From positions 1 to 34,611 of the forward strand of contig JADGPX010000003.1 of NCBI GenBank assembly GCA_017882215.1: DNA of 34,611 bases, written 5' to 3'. The position numbers were made by a program, and so were the translations under genes. The notes below the pieces were generated by a model, which saw nothing but the letters and a program-made list of their open reading frames with translations, ran no database searches and was not told where the DNA came from. Below are positions 1 through 10,915 of this stretch, piece by piece (the stretch's first letter is position 1; every line of letters starts with the position of its first letter). Source of the DNA: Chitinophagaceae bacterium. Lineage in GTDB: Bacteria; Bacteroidota; Bacteroidia; Chitinophagales; Chitinophagaceae.

Positions 1-83
1 CCGACCACGGCGAAGAAAAATTTTCATAAATGACGTGTTATCGGATTGTGCTTTACACAAAATATCGTATAACTTATTACTCA

Positions 84-848
84 CTACCATCCTCCGCTTG
101 CTCCACCGCCGCCGCCTGAGCCGCCACCAAAACCTCCAAATCCTCCGCCGCCAAATCCGCCACCACCAAAACCTCCACCTCTGCCACCACCACCTAACAT
201 ACTGCCAAGCATAAACCATGGCAAAACCCCAAGTCCTCTTGATCCGCGACGACTCATATAATTGCCGCCACCGCCGCCAATGCGTGAGATAATAAAAATT
301 ATAATGATAATTAAAAAGAATATTATTTTAAATAAAATGCCTGAACTTCTTTGTTGGGGAACTGATTTATATTCGCCAGCAGCCGCCAGAATAATCGCAT
401 CTATGGTTTGATCGAATCCCCGGTAATAATCATTTGCTTTAAAATTTGGGATCATCACCTCATCAATAATGTGCTTACAAGTAATATCAGGCAGCACACC
501 TTCCATTCCAGATCCCGTTTCTATTCTTGCTTTTCTTTCAGCCTTTGAAACCAGGATAACTACACCATTATTTTTCTCCTTTGTTCCAACACCCCAATCA
601 CGTAAATATTTTAAAGAAAGTTCAGCAATGTCGTAGCCTTGCAAATCGGGCACAGTAACAATTACAATTGCAGAAGAGGTGCTGTCATTATAATCTCTTA
701 TCTTTTTTTCTAACGCCTCTCTTTGAGATGGTTCAAGAAAATTACCAAAATCATTTACTGCAACCGGAGGATTAGGACGAGGCTGAATAGTTTGCGCATT
801 AACAAACTGAATTGAAAAAAGAATAAATATTAAGAAGAATTTCTTCAT
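84..848 (-). CDS. TPM domain (YgcG-like) membrane protein with Gly-rich C-terminal tail
   Basis: ORF 84..869; likely start is the internal Met (MKKFFLIF signal peptide). TPM-like core (YNDSTSSAIVIVTVPDLQGYDIAEL, GVVILVSKAERKARIETGSGMEGVLPD), TM segment, GGGGFGGGG tail. Confidence 0.88.
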   Translation of the reverse strand: MKKFFLIFILFSIQFVNAQTIQPRPNPPVAVNDFGNFLEPSQREALEKKIRDYNDSTSSAIVIVTVPDLQGYDIAELSLKYLRDWGVGTKEKNNGVVILVSKAERKARIETGSGMEGVLPDITCKHIIDEVMIPNFKANDYYRGFDQTIDAIILAAAGEYKSVPQQRSSGILFKIIFFLIIIIIFIISRIGGGGGNYMSRRGSRGLGVLPWFMLGSMLGGGGRGGGFGGGGFGGGGFGGFGGGSGGGGGASGGW

Positions 849-884
849 TGATTGTTTGATTAACCTCACCCTGCCCTCTCCAAA

Positions 885-908
885 GCCCGCCTGACCGGAC
901 GGGCAGGG
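885..908. repeat. Palindromic element CCCGCCTGACC/GGACGGGCAGG nested in a CCCTCTCC...GGAGAGGG hairpin
   Basis: gcccgcctgaccggacgggcaggg read directly; flanks ccctctccaaag / ggagaggg are complementary. Confidence 0.75.
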
Positions 909-914
909 AGAGGG

Positions 915-1370
915 TTATTTTCCAAAAATTATTTCATCGGGAAGTTCATTTTTGTTCGTGTCTTTATTATAAGGAAAATTTTCCTGCAGTGCCTCACCTA
1001 TTTCTTTAATACACTGGCTAATTCCTTCTGCATAATTTTCTTTACTAAAATGAGAAAGAATTTTATTTACAACTTCCTTCCAAAATTGATCTCCAACTTT
1101 TTCGTGAATACCACTATCCGCATAAACAGCAAGCTTCCTGTGTTTTAATGCCACATACAGCAGCACTGCATTGCGGTCTTGCGTATTTTGCATCTTTAGT
1201 TTAGAGAAAATTTTAATTGCTCTGTCAAGCGGATCAATAAATTTGCATTTGCTTTCCACAAAAACTCTCACTTCTCCGCTGGTGCATTTTTCAGCATTGC
1301 GGATAGCAGCAACAATTTTTTCATTTTCTTCTTTTGAAAAAAATTCTTTCTTTTTAAAAAGGGAGAACAT
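915..1370 (-). CDS. TPM domain protein (short, cytoplasmic form)
   Basis: TPM-like motifs (AIRNAEKCTSGEVRVFVESKC, AVLLYVALKHRKLAVYADSGIHEKVGDQFW); adjacent to lemA and a second TPM gene. Confidence 0.85.
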   Translation of the reverse strand: MFSLFKKKEFFSKEENEKIVAAIRNAEKCTSGEVRVFVESKCKFIDPLDRAIKIFSKLKMQNTQDRNAVLLYVALKHRKLAVYADSGIHEKVGDQFWKEVVNKILSHFSKENYAEGISQCIKEIGEALQENFPYNKDTNKNELPDEIIFGK

Positions 1371-1383
1371 TTATTTCCTGATT

Positions 1384-1974
1384 TTATTTTATATCAAAAT
1401 TCATATCAGGAACCTTTTCACTTCCGGGATCTGATTTGTAAAAAGGTTTTTCGTGGTAACCAAATGCACCGGCGAATATGTTATTAGGGAAAGTTTTTAC
1501 TTTTAAATTATATCCCTGCACCGCAGCGTTATAATCTTTGCGGGCAACATTGATCCGGTTTTCTGTTCCTTCTATCTGCGCCTGGAAATCCTGGAAAGCT
1601 TTGGTTGTTTTTATATCAGGATACCTTTCAACCACAGCCAATAATTTGCTGAATGAACTTTGTAATCCTGCCTGCGCCTGTTGATAAGCCTCCAAAGATT
1701 TTGGATCGCTAATATTAACATTAATAGAAGTTGCCTTAGCCCTGGCAGCAACTACTTCGGTTAATACAGATTTTTCAAAATTGGCAGAAGCCGAAATGGT
1801 TTTAATAACACTGGTATAGAGATCGGTTCTTCGTTGATAGTTGGTTTCCACATCTCCCCATTTTGCTTTCACCTGCTGGTCAACCCCTATCAAACCATTG
1901 TATGCGCCGCAACCCCAAAAAAATAATAAAACTACTACGGCGAGTATAACATATAAACCTGTTCTTGATTTCAT
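1384..1974 (-). CDS. lemA: LemA family protein
   Basis: N-terminal TM then YNGLIGVDQQVKAKWGDVETNYQRRTDLYTSVIKTI, typical LemA. Confidence 0.93.
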   Translation of the reverse strand: MKSRTGLYVILAVVVLLFFWGCGAYNGLIGVDQQVKAKWGDVETNYQRRTDLYTSVIKTISASANFEKSVLTEVVAARAKATSINVNISDPKSLEAYQQAQAGLQSSFSKLLAVVERYPDIKTTKAFQDFQAQIEGTENRINVARKDYNAAVQGYNLKVKTFPNNIFAGAFGYHEKPFYKSDPGSEKVPDMNFDIK

Positions 1975-2061
1975 TTTTATTTATTTTAATTAAAGATAAT
2001 AGTTTTAAGCAAATGCTATGCTTAACATTTTTACTGTCATTTTTACACCTCACCCTAAATT

Positions 2062-2079
2062 CCTCTCCACATGGAGAGG
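2062..2079. repeat. Intergenic palindrome CCTCTCCACATGGAGAGG
   Basis: Perfect inverted repeat; same family as 13966-13989 and 14290-14311. Confidence 0.75.
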
Positions 2080-2095
2080 GACTTCCGAAGTTTTT

Positions 2096-3295
2096 TTACA
2101 ATTGTATCGCTGCTATTCCCGGCAATGTTTTTCCTTCGAAATATTCAAGCAAAGCGCCGCCGCCAGTACTTACAAAACTCACTTTATCTGCAAGATTAAA
2201 TTTATTTACCGCAGCAACACTATCTCCTCCGCCAATAAGGGAAAATGCACCATTCTTTGTTGCATCTGCAATTGCCTGCGCTATTGCTTTAGTACCATGC
2301 TGAAATTTTTCCATTTCAAAAACTCCCATTGGACCATTCCATAAAATGGTTTTTGAGTTACTGATAACTTTGCAAAAAGTTTCAATCGCCATCTGCCCAA
2401 TATCAAGTCCCATCCAGCCATCAGGAATAGTATTGCTTAATGCGCCCGATACTTCTGCATTGGCATCAAATTTATCGGCAATGATCGAATCCTGCGGAAG
2501 ATGAATGCAAACATTTTTTTCTTTAGCCTTCTCCAATAACTCCTTTGCTGTTTCCACTCTGTCATCTTCACACAAAGAGTTTCCAATTTTACCACCTTCT
2601 GCTTTGAAAAAAGTATAAGCCATGCCACCGCCGATAATAATATCAGTTGCTCTGTCCAGAAGATTTTCTATGACCAGTATTTTGTCTGAAACTTTTGCTC
2701 CGCCTATGATTGCCAGGAAAGGTTTTTCGGCTTTATGTAAAATTTTTTCTGCGCTTTCCACTTCTTTTTCCATCAATAAACCAAACATTTTTTTATCAGC
2801 TGCAAAAAACTTTGCAATAATTGCTGTAGATGCATGGGCACGATGTGCTGTGCCAAATGCATCATTCACATACACATCGCCAAGCTTACTTAGTTTTTCT
2901 GCAAAACCTTCGTCACCCTTTTCTTCTTCTTTATAAAAGCGAAGATTTTCTAACAGCAGAACTTCTCCCGGTTTTAAATTTTTTGATTTGTTAACCGCAT
3001 CTTCTCCTATGCAGTCATCTGCAAATAAAACCTTCGTTTCATTTCCCAACAATTTCTGCAGATGATTAACTAAATGCTTTAAAGAATATTTTTCTGATGG
3101 ACCTTCTTTTGGTCTGCCAAAATGCGACATTAAAATAACACTGCCACCATCTTTTAATATTTTTTGAATTGATGGCAGTGATGCCCGCATCCGGTTATCA
3201 TCAGTAATTTCAAACTTATCATTAAGCGGTACGTTAAAATCCACACGTATCAGTGCTTTTTGACCTTTGAAATTATAATCTGAAAATTTGCTCAT
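2096..3295 (-). CDS. pgk: Phosphoglycerate kinase
   Basis: [57 protein letters not shown]. Confidence 0.97.
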   Translation of the reverse strand: MSKFSDYNFKGQKALIRVDFNVPLNDKFEITDDNRMRASLPSIQKILKDGGSVILMSHFGRPKEGPSEKYSLKHLVNHLQKLLGNETKVLFADDCIGEDAVNKSKNLKPGEVLLLENLRFYKEEEKGDEGFAEKLSKLGDVYVNDAFGTAHRAHASTAIIAKFFAADKKMFGLLMEKEVESAEKILHKAEKPFLAIIGGAKVSDKILVIENLLDRATDIIIGGGMAYTFFKAEGGKIGNSLCEDDRVETAKELLEKAKEKNVCIHLPQDSIIADKFDANAEVSGALSNTIPDGWMGLDIGQMAIETFCKVISNSKTILWNGPMGVFEMEKFQHGTKAIAQAIADATKNGAFSLIGGGDSVAAVNKFNLADKVSFVSTGGGALLEYFEGKTLPGIAAIQL

Positions 3296-3346
3296 AATAA
3301 TTTTTTATTTGCTCTGTTATTAAAAACCCTTTTATCATAAAAAAAT

Positions 3347-3525
3347 AACGCAAAGAACACAAAGAAAAAACGCAAAGCATTGCAAAGTTTTCTTTGCGTC
3401 GCTTTGCGTATACAGCGTTCTTTGCGTTACCAAAAAAGATAAATAAAGAACTAACAGTACAAGTGAGTCCCGATTACTATCGGGACAATCCTGCCCGACT
3501 GACACTGGTCAGGCGGGGATGTTGA
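3347..3525. repeat. Composite dispersed repeat, copy A (AACGCAAAGAAC.../GTCCCGAT..ATCGGGAC/CCTGCCCGACTGACACTGGTCAGGCGGGG)
   Basis: Matches the reverse complement of 29214-29414 over several blocks. Confidence 0.85.
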
Positions 3526-3553
3526 TTAATGAACATTTGCTTGTCCCAAAAAC

Positions 3554-4567
3554 TTATTTATTAATCAAGCCAGCGAAATAATGAACAGTACGTACCAATT
3601 GAGATACATAGCTCATTTCATTATCGTACCAGCTAACTGTTTTCACCATTTGTGTATCACCAACGGTTAATACTCTCGTTTGTGTAGCGTCAAACAAAGA
3701 ACCGTAATGAATACCTATAATATCTGTGCTAACTATTTCATCTTCTGTATAGCCGAAACTCTCGTTGCTGGCGGCTTTCATGGCAGCATTCACTTCTTCC
3801 AAAGATGTTTTTTTATTAAGGATCGTGGTAAGTTCAGTTAGTGAACCGGTAATGACTGGAACTCTTTGCGCAACACCATCAAGCTTTCCTTTTAGCTCGG
3901 GCAAAACCAATCCAATTGCTTTTGCTGCGCCTGTACTGTTGGGAACAATATTTTGTGCTGCAGCTCTGGCCCTGCGCAGATCACCCTTGGGATGAGGTGC
4001 ATCCAAAGTATTTTGGTCATTGGTATAAGCATGAATGGTTGTCATAAAACCGGCAGTAATTCCAAAAGTATCATTCAGCACTTTTGCCATTGGCGCAAGA
4101 CAATTAGTAGTGCATGATGCACATGATATAATTGTTTCACTGCCATCTAAAATATTGTGATTAACATTAAATATAACTGTCTTAAGATCGCCTGTTGCAG
4201 GCGCAGAGATAACTACCCGTTTTGCACCTGCAGTAATGTGAGCCTGGGCTTTATCCTTATCGGTAAAAAACCCTGTGCTCTCTATTACAACATCTACGTT
4301 GTGCTGTCCCCATGGAATTTGAGCAGGATCTTTCTGTGCATAAATTTTTATTTCATGCCCGTCAACTACTATAGCATTTTCAGTAGAAGTTACCTGCTGA
4401 TCAAACCTTCCATGTGCACTGTCGTACTTTAATAAATGTGCCAACATTTTAGGGCTGGTAAGGTCGTTGATGGCAACAACTTCTATATCTTTCATATTAT
4501 ATATCTGGCGAAATACTAATCTTCCTATTCTTCCAAAACCATTAATGGCAACTTTAACTGTGCTCAT
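3554..4567 (-). CDS. gap: Type I glyceraldehyde-3-phosphate dehydrogenase
   Basis: [50 protein letters not shown]. Confidence 0.97.
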   Translation of the reverse strand: MSTVKVAINGFGRIGRLVFRQIYNMKDIEVVAINDLTSPKMLAHLLKYDSAHGRFDQQVTSTENAIVVDGHEIKIYAQKDPAQIPWGQHNVDVVIESTGFFTDKDKAQAHITAGAKRVVISAPATGDLKTVIFNVNHNILDGSETIISCASCTTNCLAPMAKVLNDTFGITAGFMTTIHAYTNDQNTLDAPHPKGDLRRARAAAQNIVPNSTGAAKAIGLVLPELKGKLDGVAQRVPVITGSLTELTTILNKKTSLEEVNAAMKAASNESFGYTEDEIVSTDIIGIHYGSLFDATQTRVLTVGDTQMVKTVSWYDNEMSYVSQLVRTVHYFAGLINK

Positions 4568-4688
4568 AGCTTAATTATTTAATAAATTTTTAGGAGACAA
4601 AATTACAGTAAGTGAGAGAATAATAATAGAGAATATTTTTAATACTTATAGAGGTTAGGCGTGGTAAGCAGGAATATTGCCGTGTGTT

Positions 4689-5570
4689 TTATTTTTCATC
4701 ATCGCGGTCAGGGTGCGATTCTCTTTTTTCATTATCTCCCATTAACAGATGCGTTTCAGGGTCTTTCATCACTTCTTCCATATTGCGATCGTTGTCAATA
4801 ATACCTTTTTCTTCCAGCATACGCATGTCTTTCGCATCTCTTAAAAATTCAGATGCAAAAATGAATTCATTCAATTTCTGATTCTTACTGAAAATAATTT
4901 CTTTATTGTTGCCTACCCATTCTTTTTCTCCCTGGTACAAGTATAAAATAGTTTGACCAATCTCCATCACACTGTTCATATCATGTGAATTGATAACCGT
5001 GGTCATATTATATTCTTTGGTGATCTCTTTTATTAGCAAATCAATTACCATTGAGGTTTGAGGATCAAGCCCTGAGTTAGGTTCATCGCAAAACAAATAT
5101 TTTGGATTTAATACAATAGCCCGTGCAATCCCAACTCTTTTTTTCATACCGCCGCTTACCTCTGCAGGAAATTTTTTATTTGTATCCTTTAGATTTACTC
5201 TTTCCAAAACTTCATTTACCCTGTCTATTTTTTTCTTATGATCCCATTTGGTAAACATATCCAGCGGAAATTTTACATTCCGTTCAACCGTCATACTGTC
5301 GAATAAGGCAGAACCCTGGAAAAGCATTCCTATCTGTTGGCGTAATTGTTTTCGTTCTTCTTCCGGCATTGCAGGCAGGTTATTGCCGTCAAATAAAATT
5401 TCTCCTTCATCAACTTCAAATAAACCTACCATGCATTTTTGTAAAACAGTTTTCCCACTTCCGCTGATGCCAATAATTAAATTGGTTTTACCGGTTTCCA
5501 TAACAGCACTTACGCCTTTAAGAATTTGTATATCCCCAAATGACTTGCTTACATTTTTTATTTCAATCAT
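4689..5570 (-). CDS. ABC transporter ATP-binding protein, MlaF-like
   Basis: Walker A GISGSGKT, signature VSGGMKKRVGIARAI, LFCDEPNSGLDP; likely start MIEIKNVSKSFG inside ORF 4689..5615; beside an MlaE-like permease. Confidence 0.92.
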   Translation of the reverse strand: MIEIKNVSKSFGDIQILKGVSAVMETGKTNLIIGISGSGKTVLQKCMVGLFEVDEGEILFDGNNLPAMPEEERKQLRQQIGMLFQGSALFDSMTVERNVKFPLDMFTKWDHKKKIDRVNEVLERVNLKDTNKKFPAEVSGGMKKRVGIARAIVLNPKYLFCDEPNSGLDPQTSMVIDLLIKEITKEYNMTTVINSHDMNSVMEIGQTILYLYQGEKEWVGNNKEIIFSKNQKLNEFIFASEFLRDAKDMRMLEEKGIIDNDRNMEEVMKDPETHLLMGDNEKRESHPDRDDEK

Positions 5571-5802
5571 AGTGCTCAGCTGCAAGTTACAAGCGGCAAG
5601 CTGCAAGAAATGCATATGCCGTATATAACTCTATTGTATTAATTTATTAATAAGTGAAATTAACATTTTTTGAATCTCCACATTTTATTATTCAATGCTT
5701 CTATTTCTGTTTGAAATTGTATCAATTTTTTAAAATCTTTCATAAATAATTTGTTTGGAATAAGGTGAAAGTTTATTTTCCTGAAGCTATCAGCTTGCAG
5801 TT

Positions 5803-6540
5803 TTATAAAAGTATTGCTGCCAATATATAATCGGCAAATAATATTAAAATGCAGCTTGTTATAACAGCGGTAGTGCTTGCTCTTCCTATTTCCAGCGCAC
5901 CTCCTTTAACGTTATAGCCATAAAATGCAGGAATGCTGCTGATGATAAATGCAAATGTGTATGACTTAGCCAGTGCAAATGTTACGTTCTTCGGAATAAA
6001 ATTTTCAAGCAATCCTTTATCAAAAATATCTGTGGAAACAATGTTAGACATACTGCTTGCAAACCTTGCGCCCCAAATGCCTAACACCATAGAAATGATA
6101 ACCAGCAAAGGAATTGTGATAAGCGCTGCCAATATTTTGGGCATTACTAAATATGATTTTGTGTTGATGCCCATTATTTCCAAAGCATCAATTTGCTCAC
6201 TCACTCTCATGTTGCCTAATTCACCCGCAATCTTACTTCCGATAACTCCTGCCAATACAATACAAACCAGTGTGGGAGCAAACTCCAGGATAACCGTATC
6301 TCTAACCACCTGAGAAATTGTAGTTTTAGGAACCAGCGGACTTATTAATTGATAACCCGTTTGCACAGCACTTACAGCTCCCATAAATACTGAGATAATT
6401 GCCACGATGCCCAGCGCTCCAATGCCAATCTCAACACATTGATGCATGAGTTCCTTCCAATACATTTTAAAGTTTTCAGGCTTGGTAAACATGCCTTTTA
6501 TCAGTAAAATATATTCGCCAAATAATTTGAAAAATTTCAT
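5803..6540 (-). CDS. MlaE family ABC transporter permease
   Basis: Multi-TM protein with GVIGSKIAGELGNMRVSEQIDALEIMGINTKSYLVMPKILA, the MlaE signature. Confidence 0.93.
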   Translation of the reverse strand: MKFFKLFGEYILLIKGMFTKPENFKMYWKELMHQCVEIGIGALGIVAIISVFMGAVSAVQTGYQLISPLVPKTTISQVVRDTVILEFAPTLVCIVLAGVIGSKIAGELGNMRVSEQIDALEIMGINTKSYLVMPKILAALITIPLLVIISMVLGIWGARFASSMSNIVSTDIFDKGLLENFIPKNVTFALAKSYTFAFIISSIPAFYGYNVKGGALEIGRASTTAVITSCILILFADYILAAILL

Positions 6541-6566
6541 TCGCTATTTTTAAAATATTTTAAGCC

Positions 6567-8912
6567 TTATATATCGTAGTTTACCTTTTTAAATTTTTTC
6601 CACCAGCGGGAACTCTGAACAATCTCCTCTGTTTTATAATTTCCTTTTATTTGTGCATCAATAACCGCAATCAACACCATATTAAATATACTGCGTACCT
6701 GGCTGCCGATTTGTAAAATATGTACAGGCTTACGCAGACCTAATAAGATCGGGCCAATTGCATCAGCCCCTCCAATTTCCTGTAACAGATTATACGCAAC
6801 ATTGCCTGCTGCCAGGTTTGGAAATATCAAAGTATTTACATCCTGGTTAACCAACTCACTGAAAGGATAATTGTCTTTTATTATTTCTTTATTAAAAGCA
6901 ACATTAGCCTGAACTTCTCCATCAACAATTAATGTAGGATCTTTTTGCTTTACAATATCTCTTGCACAAGCCACCAGTTTTGCTTCCGGAGAATGGCTAC
7001 TCCCAAAGTTTGAATAGCTCAGCATTGCTATGCATGGTGTGATTCCGAAATGCTTTACTTCTTTGGCTACTAAGAGTGTAATATCAGCCAGTTCTTCAGC
7101 AGTTGGATTAAAATTTACAGTTGTATCTGCCAAAAATAGCGGACCTTTTTTTGTCATGATAATATACATGCCTGCCACTTTTTTAGCGCCTTCTTCCATA
7201 CCAATAATATGTAATGCAGGCCTGATTGTATCAGGATAGTTTTTAGAAAGCCCGGATATCATTGCATCAGCATCACCTGTTTCAACCATCATACAACCAT
7301 AATAGTTGCGGTCTCTCATTATTTTTTTTGCTTCATAAAAATTAAATCCTTTCCGTTGTCTTTTTTTGAAGAACAGCTCACCATATTCAGCACGCTTGGA
7401 ATCCATCTCATGGCTTTTAGGATCGATTATTGGAATTCCCTCGAGTTCAATTCCGTTTTCCTGCGCAATTTTTTTGATCTTTATTTCATCACCTAACAGA
7501 ATTGGATATGCTACTCCTTCATCCTGTACAAGCTGTGCCGTCTTTAATATTTTTTGATTCTCTGCCTCCGCAAACACAACTCTCTTCGGTTCTTTTCTTG
7601 CCTTATTGCCAATGATCCGCAATAATTGATTATCTATACCAAGTCTTCTATTCAGATCAACCTTATAAGTTTCCCAATCAGTTATCGGGTATTTTGCTAC
7701 ACCACTTTCAATTGCAGCTTTAGCCACTGCCGGCGCTACCGTTGAAAGCAATCTTGTATCAAGAGGCTTTGGAATAATATAATTAGGACCAAACACGAGT
7801 GTTCTTTCATTATATGCCATGGTAACGATATCCGGAACAGGCGATTTTGTTAGTTCAGCCAAAGCCTTTACTGCAGCCAGTTTCATCGCTTCATTTATTT
7901 GTGTTGCTCTCACATCCAAAGCGCCGCGAAATATGTAAGGAAAGCCAAGCACATTATTTACCTGGTTAGGATAATCGCTGCGGCCTGTGGCCATAATAAT
8001 ATCTTTGCGTGCCGCTGTTGCATCTTCATAAGATATCTCAGCATCAGGATTTGCCATGGCAAAAACAATTGGATTTTTTGCCATGCTTTTTACCATATCA
8101 GGGGTAACAACATTACCAGCACTAAGACCTATAAAAACATCAGCATCCTTCATAGCTTCAACCAATGTGAGATCTTTTTTACGGGTTGTAGTAAACTGAA
8201 TTTTATATTCATTAAGATCATCTCTTTCAGCATGGAGCACTCCTGTTCTATCAAACATTACAAAGTTGTCGGGCTTTGCACCCAGCGCCTGGTATAAACG
8301 TACACAAGCCATAGCAGCAGCCCCGGCACCATTCACAACAAACTTTACTTTCTCAATTTTTTTCTTTTGAATTTCCAATGCATTTAAAAGAGCAGCAGAG
8401 CTGATTATCGCAGTGCCATGTTGATCATCGTGCATTATGGGAATATTCAACTGCTCCCTTAATTTTTTTTCTATATAAAAACATTCAGGCGCTTTTATAT
8501 CTTCCAGATTTATTCCGCCAAATGTTGGTTCTAATGACTTTACTATCTGAACAAATTTCTCAGGATCTTTTTCATTTATCTCGATATCAAAAACATCAAT
8601 ATCAGCAAATATTTTAAACAGAACTCCTTTGCCTTCCATCACAGGTTTCCCTGCTTCAGGACCAATATTTCCTAAGCCTAAAACAGCCGTACCATTACTT
8701 ATAACAGCTACAAGGTTTCCTTTAGCGGTGTACTTATAAACTGATTCAGGGTTTGCATGAATTTCCATGCATGGCACCGCCACACCTGGCGTATAAGCCA
8801 ATGAAAGATCTCTTTGCGTTTTAGTTGCTTTGGTTGGGATAACCTCAATTTTTCCCGGTCTTCCTTTGGAGTGATAATCCAATGCCTCCTGTTTTCGAAG
8901 TTCTTTTTTCAT
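6567..8912 (-). CDS. maeB: NADP-dependent malic enzyme with C-terminal phosphotransacetylase-like domain
   Basis: Malic enzyme core ([34 protein letters not shown]) fused to a Pta-like region ([41 protein letters not shown]). Confidence 0.95.
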   Translation of the reverse strand: MKKELRKQEALDYHSKGRPGKIEVIPTKATKTQRDLSLAYTPGVAVPCMEIHANPESVYKYTAKGNLVAVISNGTAVLGLGNIGPEAGKPVMEGKGVLFKIFADIDVFDIEINEKDPEKFVQIVKSLEPTFGGINLEDIKAPECFYIEKKLREQLNIPIMHDDQHGTAIISSAALLNALEIQKKKIEKVKFVVNGAGAAAMACVRLYQALGAKPDNFVMFDRTGVLHAERDDLNEYKIQFTTTRKKDLTLVEAMKDADVFIGLSAGNVVTPDMVKSMAKNPIVFAMANPDAEISYEDATAARKDIIMATGRSDYPNQVNNVLGFPYIFRGALDVRATQINEAMKLAAVKALAELTKSPVPDIVTMAYNERTLVFGPNYIIPKPLDTRLLSTVAPAVAKAAIESGVAKYPITDWETYKVDLNRRLGIDNQLLRIIGNKARKEPKRVVFAEAENQKILKTAQLVQDEGVAYPILLGDEIKIKKIAQENGIELEGIPIIDPKSHEMDSKRAEYGELFFKKRQRKGFNFYEAKKIMRDRNYYGCMMVETGDADAMISGLSKNYPDTIRPALHIIGMEEGAKKVAGMYIIMTKKGPLFLADTTVNFNPTAEELADITLLVAKEVKHFGITPCIAMLSYSNFGSSHSPEAKLVACARDIVKQKDPTLIVDGEVQANVAFNKEIIKDNYPFSELVNQDVNTLIFPNLAAGNVAYNLLQEIGGADAIGPILLGLRKPVHILQIGSQVRSIFNMVLIAVIDAQIKGNYKTEEIVQSSRWWKKFKKVNYDI

Positions 8913-9007
8913 ACTTTTTATTTAGCACAAATTAATTTACGATAGATATAGTATTTAATTTGTGTTATAAAGATATTACTAATCTCCCCAAGTCCCCTCT
9001 AAATCTC

Positions 9008-9025
9008 CTCCGCCATTTGGCGGAG
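9008..9025. repeat. Palindrome CTCCGCCATTTGGCGGAG
   Basis: Perfect inverted repeat, preceded by AAGTCCCCTCTAAATCTC, also seen near 26860. Confidence 0.7.
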
Positions 9026-9061
9026 AGACTTATGAAAGTTTATATAATGGGTGTTCAAATC

Positions 9062-10246
9062 TCACTTATTCTCAACAGATACAGCCAGCCATGCCATTAT
9101 ACCTATCCCGGTTTCAATGGCACTTTCATCAATATTAAATTTGGGAGTATGAACGCCTGACATAATTCCTTTTGAAATATTGCCAACGCCTAACCGGTAA
9201 AAGCATGCAGGTATCTGGTGAGAATAATATGCAAAGTCTTCTGCGCCCATTCTTAATTCTGTCTGCTCAATATTTTCGTTGCCCATATACTCGCCTGCTT
9301 TTAGTTTGGCTGTATTAGTCAGCTGTTCATTATTTAAAACAAATGGATAACCTACATCAATAGTAATATCAATTTCAGCACCCATAGCATGCACCAACTC
9401 TGTGCTGTGTTTTTTTATAAGATCATGCGCTTTAAAACGCCAGGCTTCATTCATTGCTCTGAAAGTGCCCATCAGCTTAACTTCAGAAGGAATAACATTG
9501 GTAGTATTGCCTCCCTGGAATGAAGTGATAGAAAGAACGGAAGGATTAAATGGATCGTTATTCCTGCTAACCAATTGCTGCAATGAAATGATAAGATGTG
9601 AAGCAATTAAAATGGTATCGGTAGTAAGATGCGGTGATGCTGCATGACCGCCTTTACCTTTTATTGTGATATAGATCTCATCTGCGCTTGCCATTACCAT
9701 TCCACTTCTGAAACTTAATTTACCAACTTCCAGACCGGGATGAACATGCAATGCTAAAATTGCCTGTGGTTTCGGATCTTCCAGCACACCTTCTTTTATC
9801 ATTATGCTTGCGCCGCCGGGATTTTTTTCTTCGCCCGGCTGAAAAATTAATTTTACTGTTCCTTCAAATTCATCTTTTAATTCATTAAGAATTTTTGCAG
9901 CGCCAAGCAAACAGGTACTATGCACATCATGTCCGCAGGCATGCATTACACCTGCATTTTGAGATTTGTATTCAACATTATTTTCTTCAGTAATAGGCAA
10001 TGCATCCATATCTGCCCGGAGTGCAATTATTCTTTTTTGAGGATCTCTCCCTTTTATCAATCCAACCACGCCGGTCGTGGCCAGCACTTTGTATTCAATA
10101 CCAAATTCAGCTAATTTTTTTTGTATAAATTTTGATGTTTCAAATTCTTTATAGCTTAATTCAGGATGCGCATGTAAATGATGACGAATCTGTATGAACT
10201 CATCAGTATATTCAGCAGCTAACTTTTTTATTTTCTCTTTGATCAT
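9062..10246 (-). CDS. M20 family amidohydrolase / metallopeptidase
   Basis: RHHLHAHPELSYKEFETSKFI, RADMDALPITEENN, MHACGHDVHSTCLLGAAKIL, GAEDFAYYSHQIPACFYRLG. Confidence 0.94.
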   Translation of the reverse strand: MIKEKIKKLAAEYTDEFIQIRHHLHAHPELSYKEFETSKFIQKKLAEFGIEYKVLATTGVVGLIKGRDPQKRIIALRADMDALPITEENNVEYKSQNAGVMHACGHDVHSTCLLGAAKILNELKDEFEGTVKLIFQPGEEKNPGGASIMIKEGVLEDPKPQAILALHVHPGLEVGKLSFRSGMVMASADEIYITIKGKGGHAASPHLTTDTILIASHLIISLQQLVSRNNDPFNPSVLSITSFQGGNTTNVIPSEVKLMGTFRAMNEAWRFKAHDLIKKHSTELVHAMGAEIDITIDVGYPFVLNNEQLTNTAKLKAGEYMGNENIEQTELRMGAEDFAYYSHQIPACFYRLGVGNISKGIMSGVHTPKFNIDESAIETGIGIMAWLAVSVENK

Positions 10247-10295
10247 AAAGTAATTTAATCAATACTAATCATAGCAATCACCGGTCAAAAATAGA

Positions 10296-10321
10296 AAAGA
10301 GTTTCGCTAATGAAACTCTTT
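10296..10321 (-). terminator. Rho-independent terminator downstream of the SPOR-domain gene
   Basis: AAAGAGTTTC-GCTAAT-GAAACTCTTT, 10-bp stem; minus-strand 3' side is T-rich (TCTATTTTTG). Confidence 0.7.
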
Positions 10322-10347
10322 TCTTTTGGAATAAAAATTTATAAAGC

Positions 10348-10797
10348 TTATTTGTTAGTATCGTCTTTTATTTCTTTTTCAGGTTTTATTTCAATTCTTT
10401 GTGATAGTATATAAACAGATGCGCCGCCCAACATCCGGCTGATCTGGCTTTTATACATTTCCGCTTCCTGCTTTGTTGTAAAATTACCAAAGGTTAAATG
10501 TACATAAGGCGCCTGGTAATACATGTAAGGTTTTTGTTCAGGAAATTTTTGAAGTAGTTGTGTTTTTGTTTTCATTGCAAGCTCCCTGTCGTTAGTGCTT
10601 AATACCTGCAGACGATAACCCATTCCTGTTCTTGCAGCTGCTTTGGCAGCAGCAACATTTAATTCTGCCTCTTTGCTTGCTAAAATATCCAACCGAAAAT
10701 CTTTGTAAACAACAACAGGTATTGTATTTGCACTGTCAGTTTGCGCAAAGGTTTGTAAACCCGTAAAACACAAAATTGAAAATATAAGCTTCTTCAT
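10348..10797 (-). CDS. SPOR domain-containing secreted protein
   Basis: Signal peptide MKKLIFSILCFTGLQTFAQ; GYRLQVLSTNDRELAMKTKTQLLQKFPEQKPYMYYQAPYVHLTFGNFTTKQEAEMY resembles SPOR. Confidence 0.8.
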   Translation of the reverse strand: MKKLIFSILCFTGLQTFAQTDSANTIPVVVYKDFRLDILASKEAELNVAAAKAAARTGMGYRLQVLSTNDRELAMKTKTQLLQKFPEQKPYMYYQAPYVHLTFGNFTTKQEAEMYKSQISRMLGGASVYILSQRIEIKPEKEIKDDTNK

Positions 10798-10915
10798 ATC
10801 TAATACCTGAGTTGGCAAAAATAATACCATTAGTTTTAATGAGATGAAACTATAAGAAATATGGTTGTATTGGATATTTTATTGACAATTTCCTAAGGAA
10901 AGTTTATCCAAAAAA

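Noticed and set aside
84-200. Gly-rich repeat (GGGGFGGGG) as a possible DNA tandem-repeat element
   Set aside because: A known low-complexity C-terminal tail in TPM/YgcG-type proteins; coding explains it.
6567-8912. Unusual fusion of malic enzyme with phosphotransacetylase domain
   Set aside because: This is the standard MaeB-type architecture.
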